Source of the DNA: Calendula officinalis
Lineage: Eukaryota; Streptophyta; Magnoliopsida; Asterales; Asteraceae
Direction of reading: 5' to 3'
DNA length: 64,000 bases
NCBI GenBank assembly: GCA_963853835.1
Contig: OY970824.1
Coordinates: 42,726,727-42,790,726, forward strand
Shown: positions 11,501 to 26,000 of the stretch, piece after piece
Layout of the letters: each line of letters opens with the position of its first letter
How positions within the stretch are numbered: the stretch's first letter is position 1
Notes under the pieces: generated by a model
Databases searched by the model: none
The model's input: only the letters and a program-made list of their open reading frames with translations
What the model was told of the DNA's origin: nothing
Made by a program: the position numbers and the translations under genes

Positions 11501-14116
11501 GTGACAAAAGGTGCAATACTAAAACATTCACAACTTTCAGCTAGGGTGTCCGTTTCACGCCCACGAGTAACCAAAATAGCTGGTTCGTTCGTCACTTCCA
11601 AGAACAAGTTCGGCCCGAACTCTTCACTATTCCCGGCCCGAACTTCATTTTCGGCCCGAACTTCAACCTCGGCCCGAACTTCAACCTCGGCCCGAACTCC
11701 GACCTCGGCCCGAACTTCAACCTCGGCCCGAACATCATCCTCGGCCCGAACACCGAACTTCGGCCCGAACACCACTTCGGCCCGAACATCCCACTTCGGC
11801 CCAAACATCCCTCTTCGGCCCGAACTCTTCAATATCCAAGATTGTGTGACAAAAGGTGCTATACAAAAACATTCATAACTTTCAGCTTAGGTGTCCGTTT
11901 CACGCCCACGAGTAACCAAAATAGCTGGTTCGTTCGTCACTACCAAGAACAAGTTCGGCCAGAACTCTTCACTGTTCCCGGCACGAACTTCATTTTCGGC
12001 CCGAACTTCAACCTCGGCCCGAACTTCATCCTCGGCCCGAACTGCGACCTCGGCCCGAACTTCAACCTCGGCCCGAACATCATCCTCGGACCGAACACCG
12101 AACTTCGGCCCGAACACCACTTCGGCCCGAACATCCCACTTCGGCCCGAACACCACTTCGGCCCGAACATCCCACTTCGGCCCGAAGTCTTCAATATCCA
12201 AGATTGTGTGACAAAAGGTGCTATACTAAAACATTCATAACTTTTAGCTCGGGTGTCCGTTTCAAGCCCACGAGTAACCAAAATAGCTAGTTCGTTCGTC
12301 ACTACCAAGAACAAGTTCGGCCCGAACTCTTCACTCTTCCTGGCCCGAACTTCATTTTCGGCCCGAACTTCAACCTCGGCCCGAACTTCAACCTCGGCCC
12401 GAACTCAGACCTCGGCCCGAACTTCAACCTCGGCCCGAACATCATCCTCGGCCCGAACACCGAACTTCAGCCCGAACACCACTTCGGCCCGAAAACCACT
12501 TCGCGCCCGAACATCCCACTTCGGCCCGAACACCACTTCGGCCCGAACATCCCTCTTCGGCCCGAACTCTTCAATATCCAAGATTGTGTGACAAAAGGTG
12601 CAATACTAAAACATTCACAACTTTCAGCTAGGGTGTCCGTTTCACGCCCACGAGTAACCAAAATAGCTGGTTCGTTCGTCACTTCCAAGAACAAGTTCGG
12701 CCCGAACTCTTCACTATTCCCGGCCCGAACTTCATTTTCGGCCCGAACTTCAACCTCGGCCCGAACTTCAACCTCGGCCCGAACTCCGACCTCGGCCCGA
12801 ACTTCAACCTCGGCCCGAACATCATCCTCGACCCGAACACCGAACTTCGGCCCGAACACCACTTCGGCCCGAACATCCCACTTCGGCCAGAACACCACTT
12901 CGGCCCGAACATCCCTCTTCGGCCCGAACTCTTCAATATCCAAGATTGTGTGACAAAAGGTGCTATACTAAAACATTCATAACTTTCAGCTCGGGTGTCC
13001 GTTTCACGCCCACGAGTAACCAAAATAGCTGGTTCGTTCGTCACTGCCAAGAACAAGTTCGGCCCGAACTCTTCACTGTTCCTGGCCCGAACTTCATTTT
13101 CGGCCCGAACTTCAACCTCGGCCCGAACTTCAACCTCGGCCCGAACTCAGACCTCGGCCCGAACATCAACCTCGGCCCGAACATCATCCTCGGCCCGAAC
13201 ACCGAACTTCGGCCCGAACACCACTTCGGCCCGAAAACCACTTCGCGCCCGAACATCCCACTTCGGCCCGAACACCACTTCGGCCCGAACATCCCTCTTC
13301 GGCCCGAACTCTTCAATATCCAAGATTGTGTGACAAAAGGTGCTATACTAAAACATTCATAACTTTCAGCTCGGGTGTCCGTTTCAAGCCCACGAGTAAC
13401 CAAAATAGCTAGTTCGTTCGTCACTGCCAAGAACATGTTCGGCCCGAACTCTTCACTGTTCCTGGCCCGAACTTCATTTTCGGCCCGAACTTCAACCTCG
13501 GCCCGAACTTCAACCTCGGCCCGAACTCAGACCTCGGCCCGAACTCCAACCTCGGCCCGAACATCATCCTCGGCCCGAACACCGAACTTCAGCCCGAACA
13601 CCACTTCGGCCCGAAAACCACTTCGCGCCCGAACATCCCACTTCGGCCCGAACACCACTTCGGCCCGAACATCCCTCTTCGGCCCGAACTCTTCAATATC
13701 CAAGATTGTGTGACAAAAGGTGCAATACTAAAACATTCACAACTTTCAGCTAGGGTGTCCGTTTCACGCCCACGAGTAACCAAAATAGCTGGTTCGTTCG
13801 TCACTTCCAAGAACAAGTTCGGCCCGAACTCTTCACTATTCCCGGCCCGAACTTCATTTTCGGCCCGAACTTCAACCTCGGCCCGAACTTCAACCTCGGC
13901 CCGAACTCCGACCTCGGCCCGAACTTCAACCTCGGCCCGAACATCATCCTCGGCCCGAACACCGAACTTCGGCCCGAACACCACTTCGGCCCGAACATCC
14001 CACTTCGGCCCGAACACCACTTCGGCCCGAACATCCCTCTTCGGCCCGAACTCTTCAATATCCAAGATTGTGTGACAAAAGGTGCTATACTAAAACATTC
14101 ATAACTTTCAGCTCGG
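8578..14116. repeat. HOR block 2: nested periods of 1122 bp (trimer) and about 3313-3331 bp (nonamer)
   Basis: Landmarks 8578, 8940 and 9320 recur at 11891, 12253 and 12633 (offset 3313). Landmarks 9664, 10044 and 10424 recur at 12995, 13375 and 13755 (offset 3331, one 18-bp unit more). Inside this, 10044 and 10424 recur at 11166 and 11546 (offset 1122), and 12253 recurs at 13375 (offset 1122). Position-specific variants support the register. One is GTTTCAAGCCCACGAG with AAATAGCTAGTTCG at 8940, 10044, 10786, 11166, 12253 and 13375. Another is ACATTCACAACTTTCA with CTAGGGTGTCC and CACTTCCAAG at 9320, 10424, 11546, 12633 and 13755. CACTACCAAGAACAAG with TTCGGCCAGAACTC marks 8578 and 11891. Confidence 0.9.
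9664..10043 (+). repeat. Representative 380-bp satellite monomer
   Basis: This monomer shows the typical organisation. In the phase chosen here, the first part (9664 to about 9735) is conserved head ending in AAGTTCGGCCCGAACTCTTCA. About 12 subrepeats with the core GGCCCGAA follow. The last 65 bp (from about 9979) are the other half of the head, with TTCAATATCCAAG, a TATACTAAAA motif and CATAACTTTCAG. The subrepeats come in two flavours. The first half has 18-bp units ending ACTTCAACCT, ACTCAGACCT or ACATCATCCT. The second half alternates 17-bp units (core plus ACCACTT) with 19-bp units (core plus ATCCCACTT or ATCCCTCTT), which average 18 bp. The string CGGCCCGAACTCTTCA occurs at both ends of the tail, so the tail is flanked by direct repeats. 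Confidence 0.95.
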
Positions 14117-17100
14117 GTGTCCGTTTCACGCCCACGAGTAACCAAAATAGCTGGTTCGTTCGTCACTGCCAAGAACAAGTTCGGCCCGAACTCTTCACTG
14201 TTCCTGGCCCGAACTTCATTTTCGGCCCGAACTTCATTTTCGGCCCGAACTTCAACCTCGGCCCGAACTTCAACCTCGGCCCGAACTCAGACCTCGGCCC
14301 GAACATCAACCTCGGCCCGAACATCATCCTCGGCCCGAACACCGAACTTCGGCCCGAACACCACTTCGGCCCGAAAACCACTTCGCGCCCGAACATCCCA
14401 CTTCGGCCCGAACACCACTTCGGCCCGAACATCCCTCTTCGGCCCGAACTCTTCAATATCCAAGATTGTGTGACAAAAGGTGAAATACTAAAACATTCAT
14501 AACTTTCAGCTCGGGTGTCCGTTTCACGCCCACGAGTAACCAAAATAGCTGGTTCGTTCGTCACTGCCAAGAACAAGTTCGGCCCGAACTCTTCATTGTT
14601 CCCGGCCCGAACTTTATTTTCGGCCCGAACTTCATTTTCGGCCCGAACTTCAACCTCGGCCCGAACTTCAACCTCGGCCTGAACTCCGACCTCGGCCTGA
14701 ACTTCAACCTCGGCCCGAACATCATCCTCGGCCCGAACACCGAACTTCGGCCCGAACACCACTTCGGCCCGAACACCACTTCGGCCCGAACACCACTTTG
14801 GCCCGAACATCCCTCTTCGGCCCGAACTCTTCAATATCCAAGATTGTGTGACAAAAGGTGCTATACTAAAACATTCATAACTTTCAGCTCGGGTGTCCGT
14901 TTCACGCCCACGAGTAACCAAAATAGCTGGTTCGTTCGTCACTGCCAAGAACAAGTTCGGCCCGAACTCTTCACTGTTCCCGGCCCGAACTTCATTTTCG
15001 GCCCGAACTTCAACCTCGGCCCGAACTCCGACCTCGGCCCGAACTTCATCCTCGGCCCGAACATCATCCTCGGCCCGAACACCGAACTCCGGCCCGAACA
15101 CCACTTCGGCCCGAACATCCCACTTCGGCCCGAACACCACTTCGGCCCGAACATCCCTCTTCGGCCCGAACTCTTCAATATCCAAGATTGTGAGACAAAA
15201 GGTAATATACTAAAACATTCATAATTTTCAGCTCGGGTGTCCGTTTCACGCCCACGAGTAACCAAAATAGCTGGTTCGTTCTCACTGCCAAGAATAAGTT
15301 CGGCCCGAACTCTTCACTGTTCCCGGCCTGAACTTCATTTTCTGCCCGAACTTCAACCTCGGCCCGAACTTCAACCTCGGCCCGAACTCCGACCTCGGCC
15401 CGAACTTCAACCTCGGCCCGAACATCATCCTCGGCCCGAACACCGAACTTCGGCCCGAACACCACTTCGGCCCGAAAACCACTTCGCGCCCGAACATCCC
15501 ACTTCGGCCCGAACACCACTTCGGCCCGAACATCCCTCTTCGGCCCGAACTCTTCAATATCCAAGATTGTGTGACAAAAGGTGCAATACTAAAACATTCA
15601 CAACTTTCAGCTAGGGTGTCCGTTTCACGCCCACGAGTAACCAAAATAGCTGGTTCGTTCGTCACTGCCAAGAACAAGTTCGGCCCGAACTCTTCACTAT
15701 TCCCGGCCCGAACTTCATTTTCGGCCCGAACTTCAACCTCGGCCCGAACTTCAACCTCGGCCCGAACTCCGACCTCGGCCCGAACTTCAACCTCGGCCCG
15801 AACATCATCCTCGGCCCGAACACCGAACTTCGGCCCGAACACCACTTCGGCCCGAACATCCCACTTCGGCCCGAACACCACTTCGGCCCGAACATCCCTC
15901 TTCGGCCCGAACTCTTCAATATCCAAGATTGTGTGACAAAAGGTGCTATACTAAAACATTCATAACTTTCAGCTCGGGTGTCCGTTTCACGCCCACGAGT
16001 AACCAAAATAGCTGGTTCGTTCGTCACTGCCAAGAACAAGTTCGGCCCGAACTCTTCACTGTTCCTGGCCCGAACTTCATTTTCGGCCCGAACTTCAACC
16101 TCGGCCCGAACTTCAACCTCGGCCCGAACTCAGACCTCGGCCCGAACGTCAACCTCGGCCCGAACTCAGACCTCGGCCCGAACGTCAACCTCGGCCCGAA
16201 CATCATCCTCGGCCCGAACACCGAACTTCGGCCCGAACACCACTTCGGCCCGAAAACCACTTCGCGCCCGAACATCCCACTTCGGCCCGAACACCACTTC
16301 GGCCCGAACATCCCTCTTCGGCCCGAACTCTTCAATATCCAAGATTGTGTGACAAAAGGTGCAATACTAAAACATTCATAACTTTCAGCTCGGGTGTCCG
16401 TTTCACGCCCACGAGTAACCAAAATAGCTGGTTCGTTCGTTACTGCCAAGAACAAGTTCGGCCCGAACTCTTCATTGTTCCCGGCCTGAACTTTATTTTC
16501 GGCCCGAACTTCATTTTCGGCCCGAACTTCAACCTCGGCCCGAACTTCAACCTCGGCCCGAACTCCGACCTCGGCCTGAACTTCAACCTCGGCCCGAACA
16601 TCATCCTCGGCCCGAACACCGAACTTCGGCCCGAACACCACTTCGGCCCGAACACCACTTCGGCCCGAACACCACTTTGGCCCGAACATCCCTCTTCGGC
16701 CCGAACTCTTCAATAACCAAGATTGTGTGACAAAATGTGCTATACTAAAACATTCATAACTTTCAGCTCGGGTGTCCGTTTCACGCCCACGAGTAACCAA
16801 AATAGCTGGTTCGTTCGTCACTGCCAAGAACAAGTTCGGCCCGAACTCTTCACTGTTCCCGGCCCGAACTTCATTTTCGGCCCGAACTTCAACCTCGGCC
16901 CGAACTCCGACCTCGGCCCGAACTTCATCCTCGGCCCGAACATCGTCCTCGGCCCGAACACCGAACTCCGGTCCGAACACCACTTCGGCCCGAACATCCC
17001 ACTTCGGCCCGAACACCACTTCGGCCCGAACATCCCTCTTCGGCCCGAACTCTTCAATATCCAAGATTGTGTGACAAAAGGTAATATACTAAAACATTCA

Positions 17101-18217
17101 TAATTTTCAGCTCGGGTGTCCGTTTCACGCCCACGAGTAACCAAAATAGCTGGTTCGTTCGTCACTGCCAAGAATAAGTTCGGCCCGAACTCTTCACTGT
17201 TCCCGGCCTGAACTTCATTTTCTGCCCGAACTTCAACCTCGGCCTGAACTTCAACCTCGGCCCGAACTCCGACCTCGGCCCGAACTTCAACCTCGGCCCG
17301 AACATCATTCTCGGCCCGAACACCGAACTTTGGCCCGAACACCACTTCGGCCCGAACACCACTTCGGCCCTAACATCCCACTTCGGCCCGAACACCACTT
17401 TGGCCCGAACATCCCTCTTCGGCCCGAACTCTTCAATATCCAAGATTGTGTGACAAAAGGTGCTATACTAAAACATTCATAATTTTCAGCTCAGGTGTCC
17501 GTTTCACGCCCACGAGTAACCAAAATAGCTGGTTCGTTCGTCACTGCCAAGAACAAGTTCGGCCCGAACTCTTCACTGTTCCCGGCCCGAACTTCATTTT
17601 CGGCCCGAACTTCAACCTCGGCCCGAACTCCGACCTCGGCCCGAACTTCATCCTCGGCCCGAACATCATCCTCGGCCCGAACACCGAACTCCGGTCCGAA
17701 CACCACTTCGGCCTGAACATCCCACTTCGGCCCGAACACCACTTCGGCCCGAACATCCCTCTTCGGCCCGAACTCTTCTATATCCAAGATTGTGTGACAA
17801 AAGGTAATATACTAAAACATTCATAATTTTCAGCTCGGTTGTCCGTTTCACGCCCACGAGTAACCAAAATAGCTGGTTCGTTCGTCACTGCCAAGAATAA
17901 GTTCGGCCCGAACTCTTCACTGTTCCCGGCCTGAACTTCATTTTCTGCCCGAACTTCAACCTCGGCCCGAACTTCAACCTCGGCCCGAACTCCGACCTCG
18001 GCCCGAACTTCAACCTCGGCCCGAACATCATTCTCAGCCCGAACACCGAACTTTGGCCCGAACACCACTTCGGCCCGAACACCACTTCGGCCCTAACAAC
18101 CCACTTCGGCCAGAACACCACTTCGGCCCGAACATCCCTCTTCGGCCCGAACTCTTCAATATCCAAGATTGTGTGACAAAAGGTGCTATACTAAAACTTT
18201 CATAACTTTCAGCTCGG
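14117..18217. repeat. HOR block 3: pentamer, period about 1861-1879 bp
   Basis: Landmarks 14117, about 14515, 14893 and 15237 recur at 15978, about 16394, 16772 and 17116 with offsets of 1861-1879 bp. The following pair, 17495 and about 17838, repeats 16772 and 17116 at about 722 bp, so part of the unit was duplicated again. Diagnostic variants are a TTCATAATTTTCAG head, CTGCCAAGAATAAGTTCGG, and GGTAATATACTAAAAC in place of GGTGCTATAC. The monomer starting at 15978 is 416 bp because a 36-bp pair of subrepeats (CTCAGACCT unit plus ACGTCAACCT unit, 16130-16200) is tandemly doubled. Confidence 0.85.
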
Positions 18218-20040
18218 GTGTCCGTTTCACGCCCACGAGTAACCAAAATAGCTGGTTCGTTCGTCATTGCCAAGAACAAGTTCGGCCCGAACTCTTCACT
18301 GTTCCCGACCCGAACTTCATTTTCGGCTCGAACTTCAACCTCGGCCCGAACTTCAACCTCGGCCCGAACTCCGACCTCGGCCCGAACTTCAACCTCGGCC
18401 CGAACATCATCCTCGGCCCGAACACCGAACTTCAGCCCGAACACCACTTCGGCCCGAACATCCCTCTTCGGCCCGAACTCTTCAATATCCAAGATTGTGT
18501 GACAAAAGGTGCTATACTAAAACTTTCAAAACTTTCAGCTCGGGTGTCCGTTTCACGCCCACGAGTAACCAAAATAGCTGGTTCGTTCGTCACAGCCAAA
18601 AACCAGTTCGGCCCGAACTCTTCACTGTTCCCGGCCCGAACTTCATTTTCGGCCCGAACTTCAACCTCGGCCCAAATTTCAACCTCGGCCCGAACATCAT
18701 CCTCGGCCCGAACACCGAACTTCGGCCCGAACACCACTTCGGCCCGAACACCACTTCGGCCCGAACATCCCACTTCGGCCCGACACCACTTCGGCCCGAA
18801 CATCCCTCTTCGGTCCGAACTCTTCAATATCCAAGATTGTGTGACAATAGGTGCTATACTAAAACATTTATAACTTTCAGCTCGGGTGTCCGTTTCACGC
18901 CCACGAGTAACCAAAATAGCTGGTTCGTTCGTCACTGCCAAGAACAAGTTCGGCCCGAACTCTTCACTGTTCCCGGCCCGAACTTCATTTTCGGCCCAAA
19001 CTTCAACCTCGACCCGAACTCCGACCTCGGCCCGAACTCCGACCTCGGCCCGAACTTCATCCTCGGCCCAAACATCATCCTCGGCCCGAACACCGAACTC
19101 TGGCCCGAACACCACTCTGGCCCGAACACCACGTCGGCCCGAACACCACTTCGGCCCGAACATCCCACTTCGGCCCGAACACCAGTTCGGCCCGAACATC
19201 CCTCTTCGGCCCGAACTCTTCAATATCCAAGATTGTGTGACAAAAGGTGCTCTACTAAAACATTCATAACTTTCAGCTCGGGTGTCCGTTTCACGCCCAC
19301 GAGTAACCAAAATAGCTGGTTCGTTCGTCACTACCAAGAACAAGTTCGGCCCGAACTCTTCACTGTTCCGGGCCCGAACTTCATTTTCGGCCCGAACTTC
19401 AACCTCGGCCCGAACTTCAACTCGGCCCGAACTCCGACCTCGGCCCGAACTTCAACCTCGGCCCGAACATCATCCTCGGCCCGAACACCAAACTTCGGCC
19501 CGAACACCACTTCGGCCCGAACATCCCACTTCGGCCCGAACACCACTTCGGCCCGAACATCCCTCTTCGGCCCGAACTCTTCAATATCCAAGATTGTGTG
19601 ACAAAAGGTGCTATACTAAAACATTCATAACTTTCAGCTCGGGTGTCCGTTTCACGCCCACGAGTAACCAAAATAGCTGGTTCGTTCGTCACTGCCAAGA
19701 ACAAGTTCGGCCCAAACTCTTCACTGTTCCTGGCCCGAACTTCATTTTCGGCCCGAACTTCATTTTCGGCCCGAACTTCAACCTCGGCCCGAACTTCAAC
19801 CTCGGCCCGAACTCAGACCTCGGCCCGAACTTCAACCTCGGCCCGAACATCATCCTCGGCCCGAACACCGAACTTCGGCCCGAACACCACTTCGGCCCGA
19901 AAACCACTTCGCGCCCGAACATCCCACTTCGGCCCGAACACCACTTTGGCCCGAACATCCCTCTTCGGCCCGAACTCTTCAATATCCAAGATTGTGTGAC
20001 AAAAGGTGCTATACTAAAACATTCATAACTTTCAGCTCGG
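18218..20040. repeat. Heterogeneous satellite segment leading into HOR block 4
   Basis: Five monomers with landmarks at 18218, about 18546, 18886, 19282 and 19643, and lengths of 328, 340, 396, 361 and 398 bp. The 18546 monomer is divergent (CACAGCCAAAAACCAGTTCGG, CCCAAATTTCAAC) and short of subrepeats. The last two monomers already match the second and third positions of the tetramer amplified downstream, including the CTGTTCCGGGCCCG variant. Confidence 0.85.
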
Positions 20041-23000
20041 GTGTCCGTTTCACGCCCACGAGTAACCAAAATAGCTGGTTCGTTTGTCACTGCCAAGAAC
20101 AAGTTCGGCCCGAACTCTTCACTGTTCCCGGCCCGAACTTCATTTTCGGCCCGAACTTCAACCTCGGCCCGAACTCCGACCTCGGCCCGAACTTCATCCT
20201 CGGCCCAAACATCATCCTCGGCACGAACACCGAACTCCGGCCCGAACACCACTTCGGCCCGAACACCACTTCGGCCCGAACATCCCACTTCGGCCCGAAC
20301 ACCACTTCGGCCCGAACATCCCTCTTCGGCCCGAACTCTTCAATATCCAAGATTGTGTGACAAAAGGTGCTCTACTAAAACATTCATAACTTTCAGCTCG
20401 GGTGTCCGTTTCACGCCCACGAGTAACCAAAATAGCTGGTTGGTTCGTCACTACCAAGAACAAGTTCGGCCCGAACTCTTCACTGTTCCGGGCCCGAACT
20501 TCATTTTCGGCCCGAACTTCAACCTCGGCCCGAACTTCAACTCGGCCCGAACTCCGACCTCGGCCCGAACTTCAACCTCGGCCCGAACATCATCCTCGGC
20601 CCGAACACCGAACTTCGGCCCGAACACCACTTCGGCCCGAACATCCCACTTCGGCCCGAACACCACTTCGGCCCGAACATCCCTCTTCGGCCCGAACTCT
20701 TCAATATCCAAGATTGTGTGACAAAAGGTGCTATACTAAAACACTCATAACTTTCAGCTCGGGTGTCCGTTTCACGCCCACGAGTAACCAAAATAGCTGG
20801 TTTGTTCGTCACTGCCAAGAACAAGTTCGGCCCGAACTCTTCACTGTTCCTGGCCCGAACTTCATTTTCGGCCCGAACTTCATTTTCGGCCCGAACTTCA
20901 ACCTCGGCCCGAACTTCAACCTCGGCCCGAACTCAGACCTCGGCCCGAACTTCAACCTCGGCACGAACATCATCCTCGGCCCGAACACCGAACTTCGGCC
21001 CGAACACCACTTCGGCCCGAAAACCACTTCGCGCCCGAACATCCCACTTCGGCCCGAACACCACTTCGGCCCGAACATCCCTCTTCGGCCCGAACTCTTC
21101 AATATCCAAGATTGTGTGACAAAAGGTGCAATACTAAAACATTCATAACTTTCAGCTCGGGTGTCCGTTTCACGCCCACGAGTAACCAAAATAGCTAGTT
21201 CATTCGTCACTGCCAAGAACAAGTTCGGCCCGAACTCTTCACTGTTCCCGGACCGAACTTTATTTTCGGCCCGTACTTCATTTTCGGCCCGAACTTCAAC
21301 CTCGGCCCGAACTCCGACCTCGGCCCGAACTTCAACCTCGGCCCGAACATCATCCTCGGCCCGAACACCGAACTTCGGCCCGAACACCACTTCGGCCCGA
21401 ACACCACTTCGGCTCGAACACCACTTTGGCCCGAACATCCCTCTTCGGCCCGAACTCTTCAATATCCAAGATTGTGTGACAAAAGGTGCTATACTAAAAC
21501 ATTCATAACTTTCAGCTCGGGTGTCCGTTTCACGCCCACGAGTAACCAAAATAGCTGGTTCGTTCGTCACTGCCAAGAACAAGTTCGGCCCGAACTCTTC
21601 ACTGTTCCCGGCCCGAACTTCATTTTCGGCCCGAATTTCAACCTCGGCCCAAACTCCGACCTCGGCCCGAACTTCATCCTCGGCCCAAACATCATCCTCG
21701 GCCCGAACACCGAACTCCGGCCCGAACACCACTTCGGCCCGAACACCACTTCGGCCCGAACATCCCACTTCGGCCCGAACACCACTTCGGCCCGAACATC
21801 CCTCTTCGGCCCGAACTCTTCAATATCCAAGATTGTGTGACAAAAGGTGCTCTACTAAAACATTCATAACTTTCAGCTCGGGTGTCCGTTTCACGCCCAC
21901 GAGTAACCAAAATAGCTGGTTCGTTCGTCACTACCAAGAACAAGTTCGGCCCGAACTCTTCACTGTTCCGGGCCCGAACTTCATTTTCGGCCCGAACTTC
22001 AACCTCGGCCCGAACTTCAACTCGGCCCGAACTCCGACCTCGGCCCGAACTTCAACCTCGGCCCGTACATCATCCTCGGCCCGAACACCGAACTTCGGCC
22101 CGAACACCACTTCGGCCCGAACATCCCACTTCAGCCCGAACACCACTTCGACCCGAACATCCCTCTTCGGCCCGAACTCTTCAATATCCAAGATTGTGTG
22201 ACAAAAGGTGCTATACTAAAACATTCATAACTTTCAGCTCGGGTGTCCGTTTCACGCCCACGAGTAACCAAAATAGCTGGTTCGTTCGTCACTGCCAAGA
22301 ACAAGTTCGGCCCGAACTCTTCACTGTTCCTGGCCCGAACTTCATTTTCGGCCCGAACTTCATTTTCGGCCCGAACTTCAACCTCGGCCCGAACTTCAAC
22401 CTCGGCCCGAACTCAGACCTCGGCCCGAACTTCAACCTCGGCCCGAACATCATCCTCGGCCCGAACACCGAACTTCGGCCCGAACACCACTTCGGCCCGA
22501 AAACCACTTCGCGCCCGAACATCCCACTTCGGCCCGAACACCACTTCGGCCCGAACATCCCTCTTCGGCCCGAACTCTTCAATATCCAAGATTGTGTGAC
22601 AAAAGGTGCAATACTAAAACATTCATAACTTTCAGCTCGGGTGTCCGTTTCACGCCCACGAGTAACCAAAATAGCTGGTTCATTCGTCACTGCCAAGAAC
22701 AAGTTCGGCCCGAACTCTTCACTGTTCCCGGCCCGAACTTTATTTTCGGCCCGAACTTCATTTTCGGCCCGAACTTCAACCTCGGCCCGAACTTCAACCT
22801 CGGCCCGAACTCCGACCTCGGCCTGAACTTCAACCTCGGCCCGAACGTCATCCTCGGCCCGAACACCGAACTTCGGCCCGAACACCACTTCGGCCCGAAC
22901 ACCACTTCCGCCCGAACACCACTTTGGCCCGAACATCCCTCTTCGGCCCGAACTCTTCAATATCCAAGATTGTGTGACAAAAGGTGCTATACTAAAACAT

Positions 23001-26000
23001 TCATAACTTTCAGCTCGGGTGTCCGTTTCACGCCCACGAGTAACCAAAATAGCTGGTTCGTTCGTCACTGCCAAGAACAAGTTCGGCCCGAACTCTTCAC
23101 TGTTCGCGGCCCGAACTTCATTTTCGGCCCGAACTTCAACCTCGGCCCGAACTCCGACCTCGGCCCGAACTTCATCCTCGGCCCAAACATCATCCTCGGC
23201 CCGAACACCGAACTCCGGCCCGAACACCACTTCGGCCCGAACACCACTTCGGCCCGAACATCCCACTTCGGCCCGAACACCACTTCGGCCCGAACATCCC
23301 TCTTCGGCCCGAACTCTTCAATATCCAAGATTGTGTGACAAAAGGTGCTCTACTAAAACATTCATAACTTTCAGCTCGGGTGTCCGTTTCACGCCCACGA
23401 GTAACCAAAATAGCTGGTTCGTTCGTCACTACCAAGAACAAGTTCGCCCCGAACTCTTCACTGTTCCGGGCCCGAACTTCATTTTCGGCCCGAACTTCAA
23501 CCTCGGCCCGAACTTCAACTCGGCCCGAACTCCGACCTCGGCCCGAACTTCAACCTCGGCCCGAACATCATCCTCGGCCCGAACACCAAACTTCGGCCCG
23601 AACACCACTTCGGCCCGAACATCCCACTTCGGCCCGAACACCACTTCGGCCCGAACATCCCTCTTCGGCCCGAACTCTTCAATATCCAAGATTGTGTGAC
23701 AAAAGGTGCTATACTAAAACATTCATAACTTTCAGCTCGGGTGTCCGTTTCACGCCCACGAGTAACCAAAATAGCTGGTTTGTTCGTCACTGCCAAGAAC
23801 AAGTTCGGCCCGAACTCTTCACTGTTCTTGGCCCGAACTTCATTTTCGGCCCGAACTTCATTTTCGGCCCGAACTTCAACCTCGGCCCGAACTTCAACCT
23901 CGGCCCGAACTCAGACCTCGGCCCGAACTTCAACCTCGGCACGAACATCATCCTCGGCCCGAACACCGAACTTCGGCCCGAACACCACTTCGGCCCGAAA
24001 ACCACTTCGCGCCCGAACATCCCACTTCGGCCCGAACACCACTTCGGCCCGAACATCCCTCTTCGGCCCGAACTCTTCAATATCCAAGATTGTGTGACAA
24101 AAGGTGCAATACTAAAACATTCATAACTTTCAGCTCGGGTGTCCGTTTCACGCCCACGAGTAACCAAAATAGCTAGTTCATTCGTCACTGCCAAGAACAA
24201 GTTCGGCCCGAACTCTTCACTGTTCCCGGACCGAACTTTATTTTCGGCCCGAACTTCATTTTCGGCCCGAACTTCAACCTCGGCCCGAACTCCGACCTCG
24301 GCCCGAACTTCAACCTCGGCCCGAACATCATCCTCGGCCCGAACACCGAACTTCGGCCCGAACACCACTTCGGCCCGAACACCACTTCGGCTCGAACACC
24401 ACTTTGGCCCGAACATCCCTCTTCGGCCCGAACTCTTCAATAACCAAGATTGTGTGACAAAAGGTGCTATACTAAAACATTCATAACTTTCAGCTCGGGT
24501 GTCCGTTTCACGCCCACGAGTAACCAAAATAGCTGGTTCGTTCGTCACTGCCAAGAACAAGTTCGGCCCGAACTCTTCACTGTTCCCGGCCCGAACTTCA
24601 TTTTCGGCCCGAATTTCAACCTCGGCCCGAACTCCAACCTCGGCCCGAACTTCATCCTCGGCCCGAACACCGAACTCCGGCCCGAACACCACTTCGGCCC
24701 GAACACCACTTCGGCCCGAACATCCCACTTCGGCCCGAACACCACTTCGGCCCGAACATCCCTCTTCGGCCCGAACTCTTCAATATCCAAGATTGTGTGA
24801 CAAAAGGTGCTCTACTAAAACATTCATAACTTTCAGCTCGGGTGTCCGTTTCACGCCCACGAGTAACCAAAATAGCTGGTTCGTTCGTCACTACCAAGAA
24901 CAAGTTCGGCCCGAACTCTTCACTGTTCCGGGCCCGAACTTCATTTTCGGCCCGAACTTCAACCTCGGCCCGAACTTCAACTCGGCCCGAACTCCGACCT
25001 CGGCCCGAACTTCAACCTCGGCCCGAACATCATCCTCGGCACGAACACCGAACTTCGGCCCGAACACCACTTCGGCCCGAACATCCCACTTCAGCCCGAA
25101 CACCACTTCGACCCGAACATCCCTCTTCGGCCCGAACTCTTCAATATCCAAGATTGTGTGACAAAAGGTGCTATACTAAAACATTCATAACTTTCAGCTC
25201 GGGTGTCCGTTTCACGCCCACGAGTAACCAAAATAGCTGGTTCGTTCGTCACTGCCAAGAACAAGTTCGGCCCGAACTCTTCACTGTTCCTGGCCCGAAC
25301 TTCATTTTCGGCCCGAACTTCAACCTCGGCCCGAACTCAGACCTCGGCCCGAACTTCAACCTCGGCCCGAACATCATCCTCGGCCCGAACACCGAACTTC
25401 GGCCCGAACACCACTTCGGCCCGAAAACCACTTCGCGCCCGAACATCCCACTTCGGCCCGAACACCACTTCGGCCCGAACATCCCTCTTCGGCCCGAACT
25501 CTTCAATATCCAAGATTGTGTGACAAAAGGTGCAATACTAAAACATTCATAACTTTCAGCTCGGGTGTCCGTTTCACGCCCACGAGTAACCAAAATAGCT
25601 GGTTCATTCGTCACTGCCAAGAACAAGTTCGGCCCGAACTCTTCACTGTTCCCGGCCCGAACTTTATTTTCGGCCCGAACTTCATTTTCGGCCCGAACTT
25701 CAACCTCGGCCCGAACTTCAACCTCGGCCCGAACTCCGACCTCGGCCTGAACTTCAACCTCGGCCCGAACGTCATCCTCGGCCCGAACACCGAACTTCGG
25801 CCCGAACACCACTTCGGCCCGAACACCACTTCCGCCCGAACACCACTTTGGCCCGAACATCCCTCTTCGGCCCGAACTCTTCAATATCCAAGATTGTGTG
25901 ACAAAAGGTGCTATACTAAAACATTCATAACTTTCAGCTCGGGTGTCCGTTTCACGCCCACGAGTAACCAAAATAGCTGGTTCGTTCGTCACTGCCAAGA

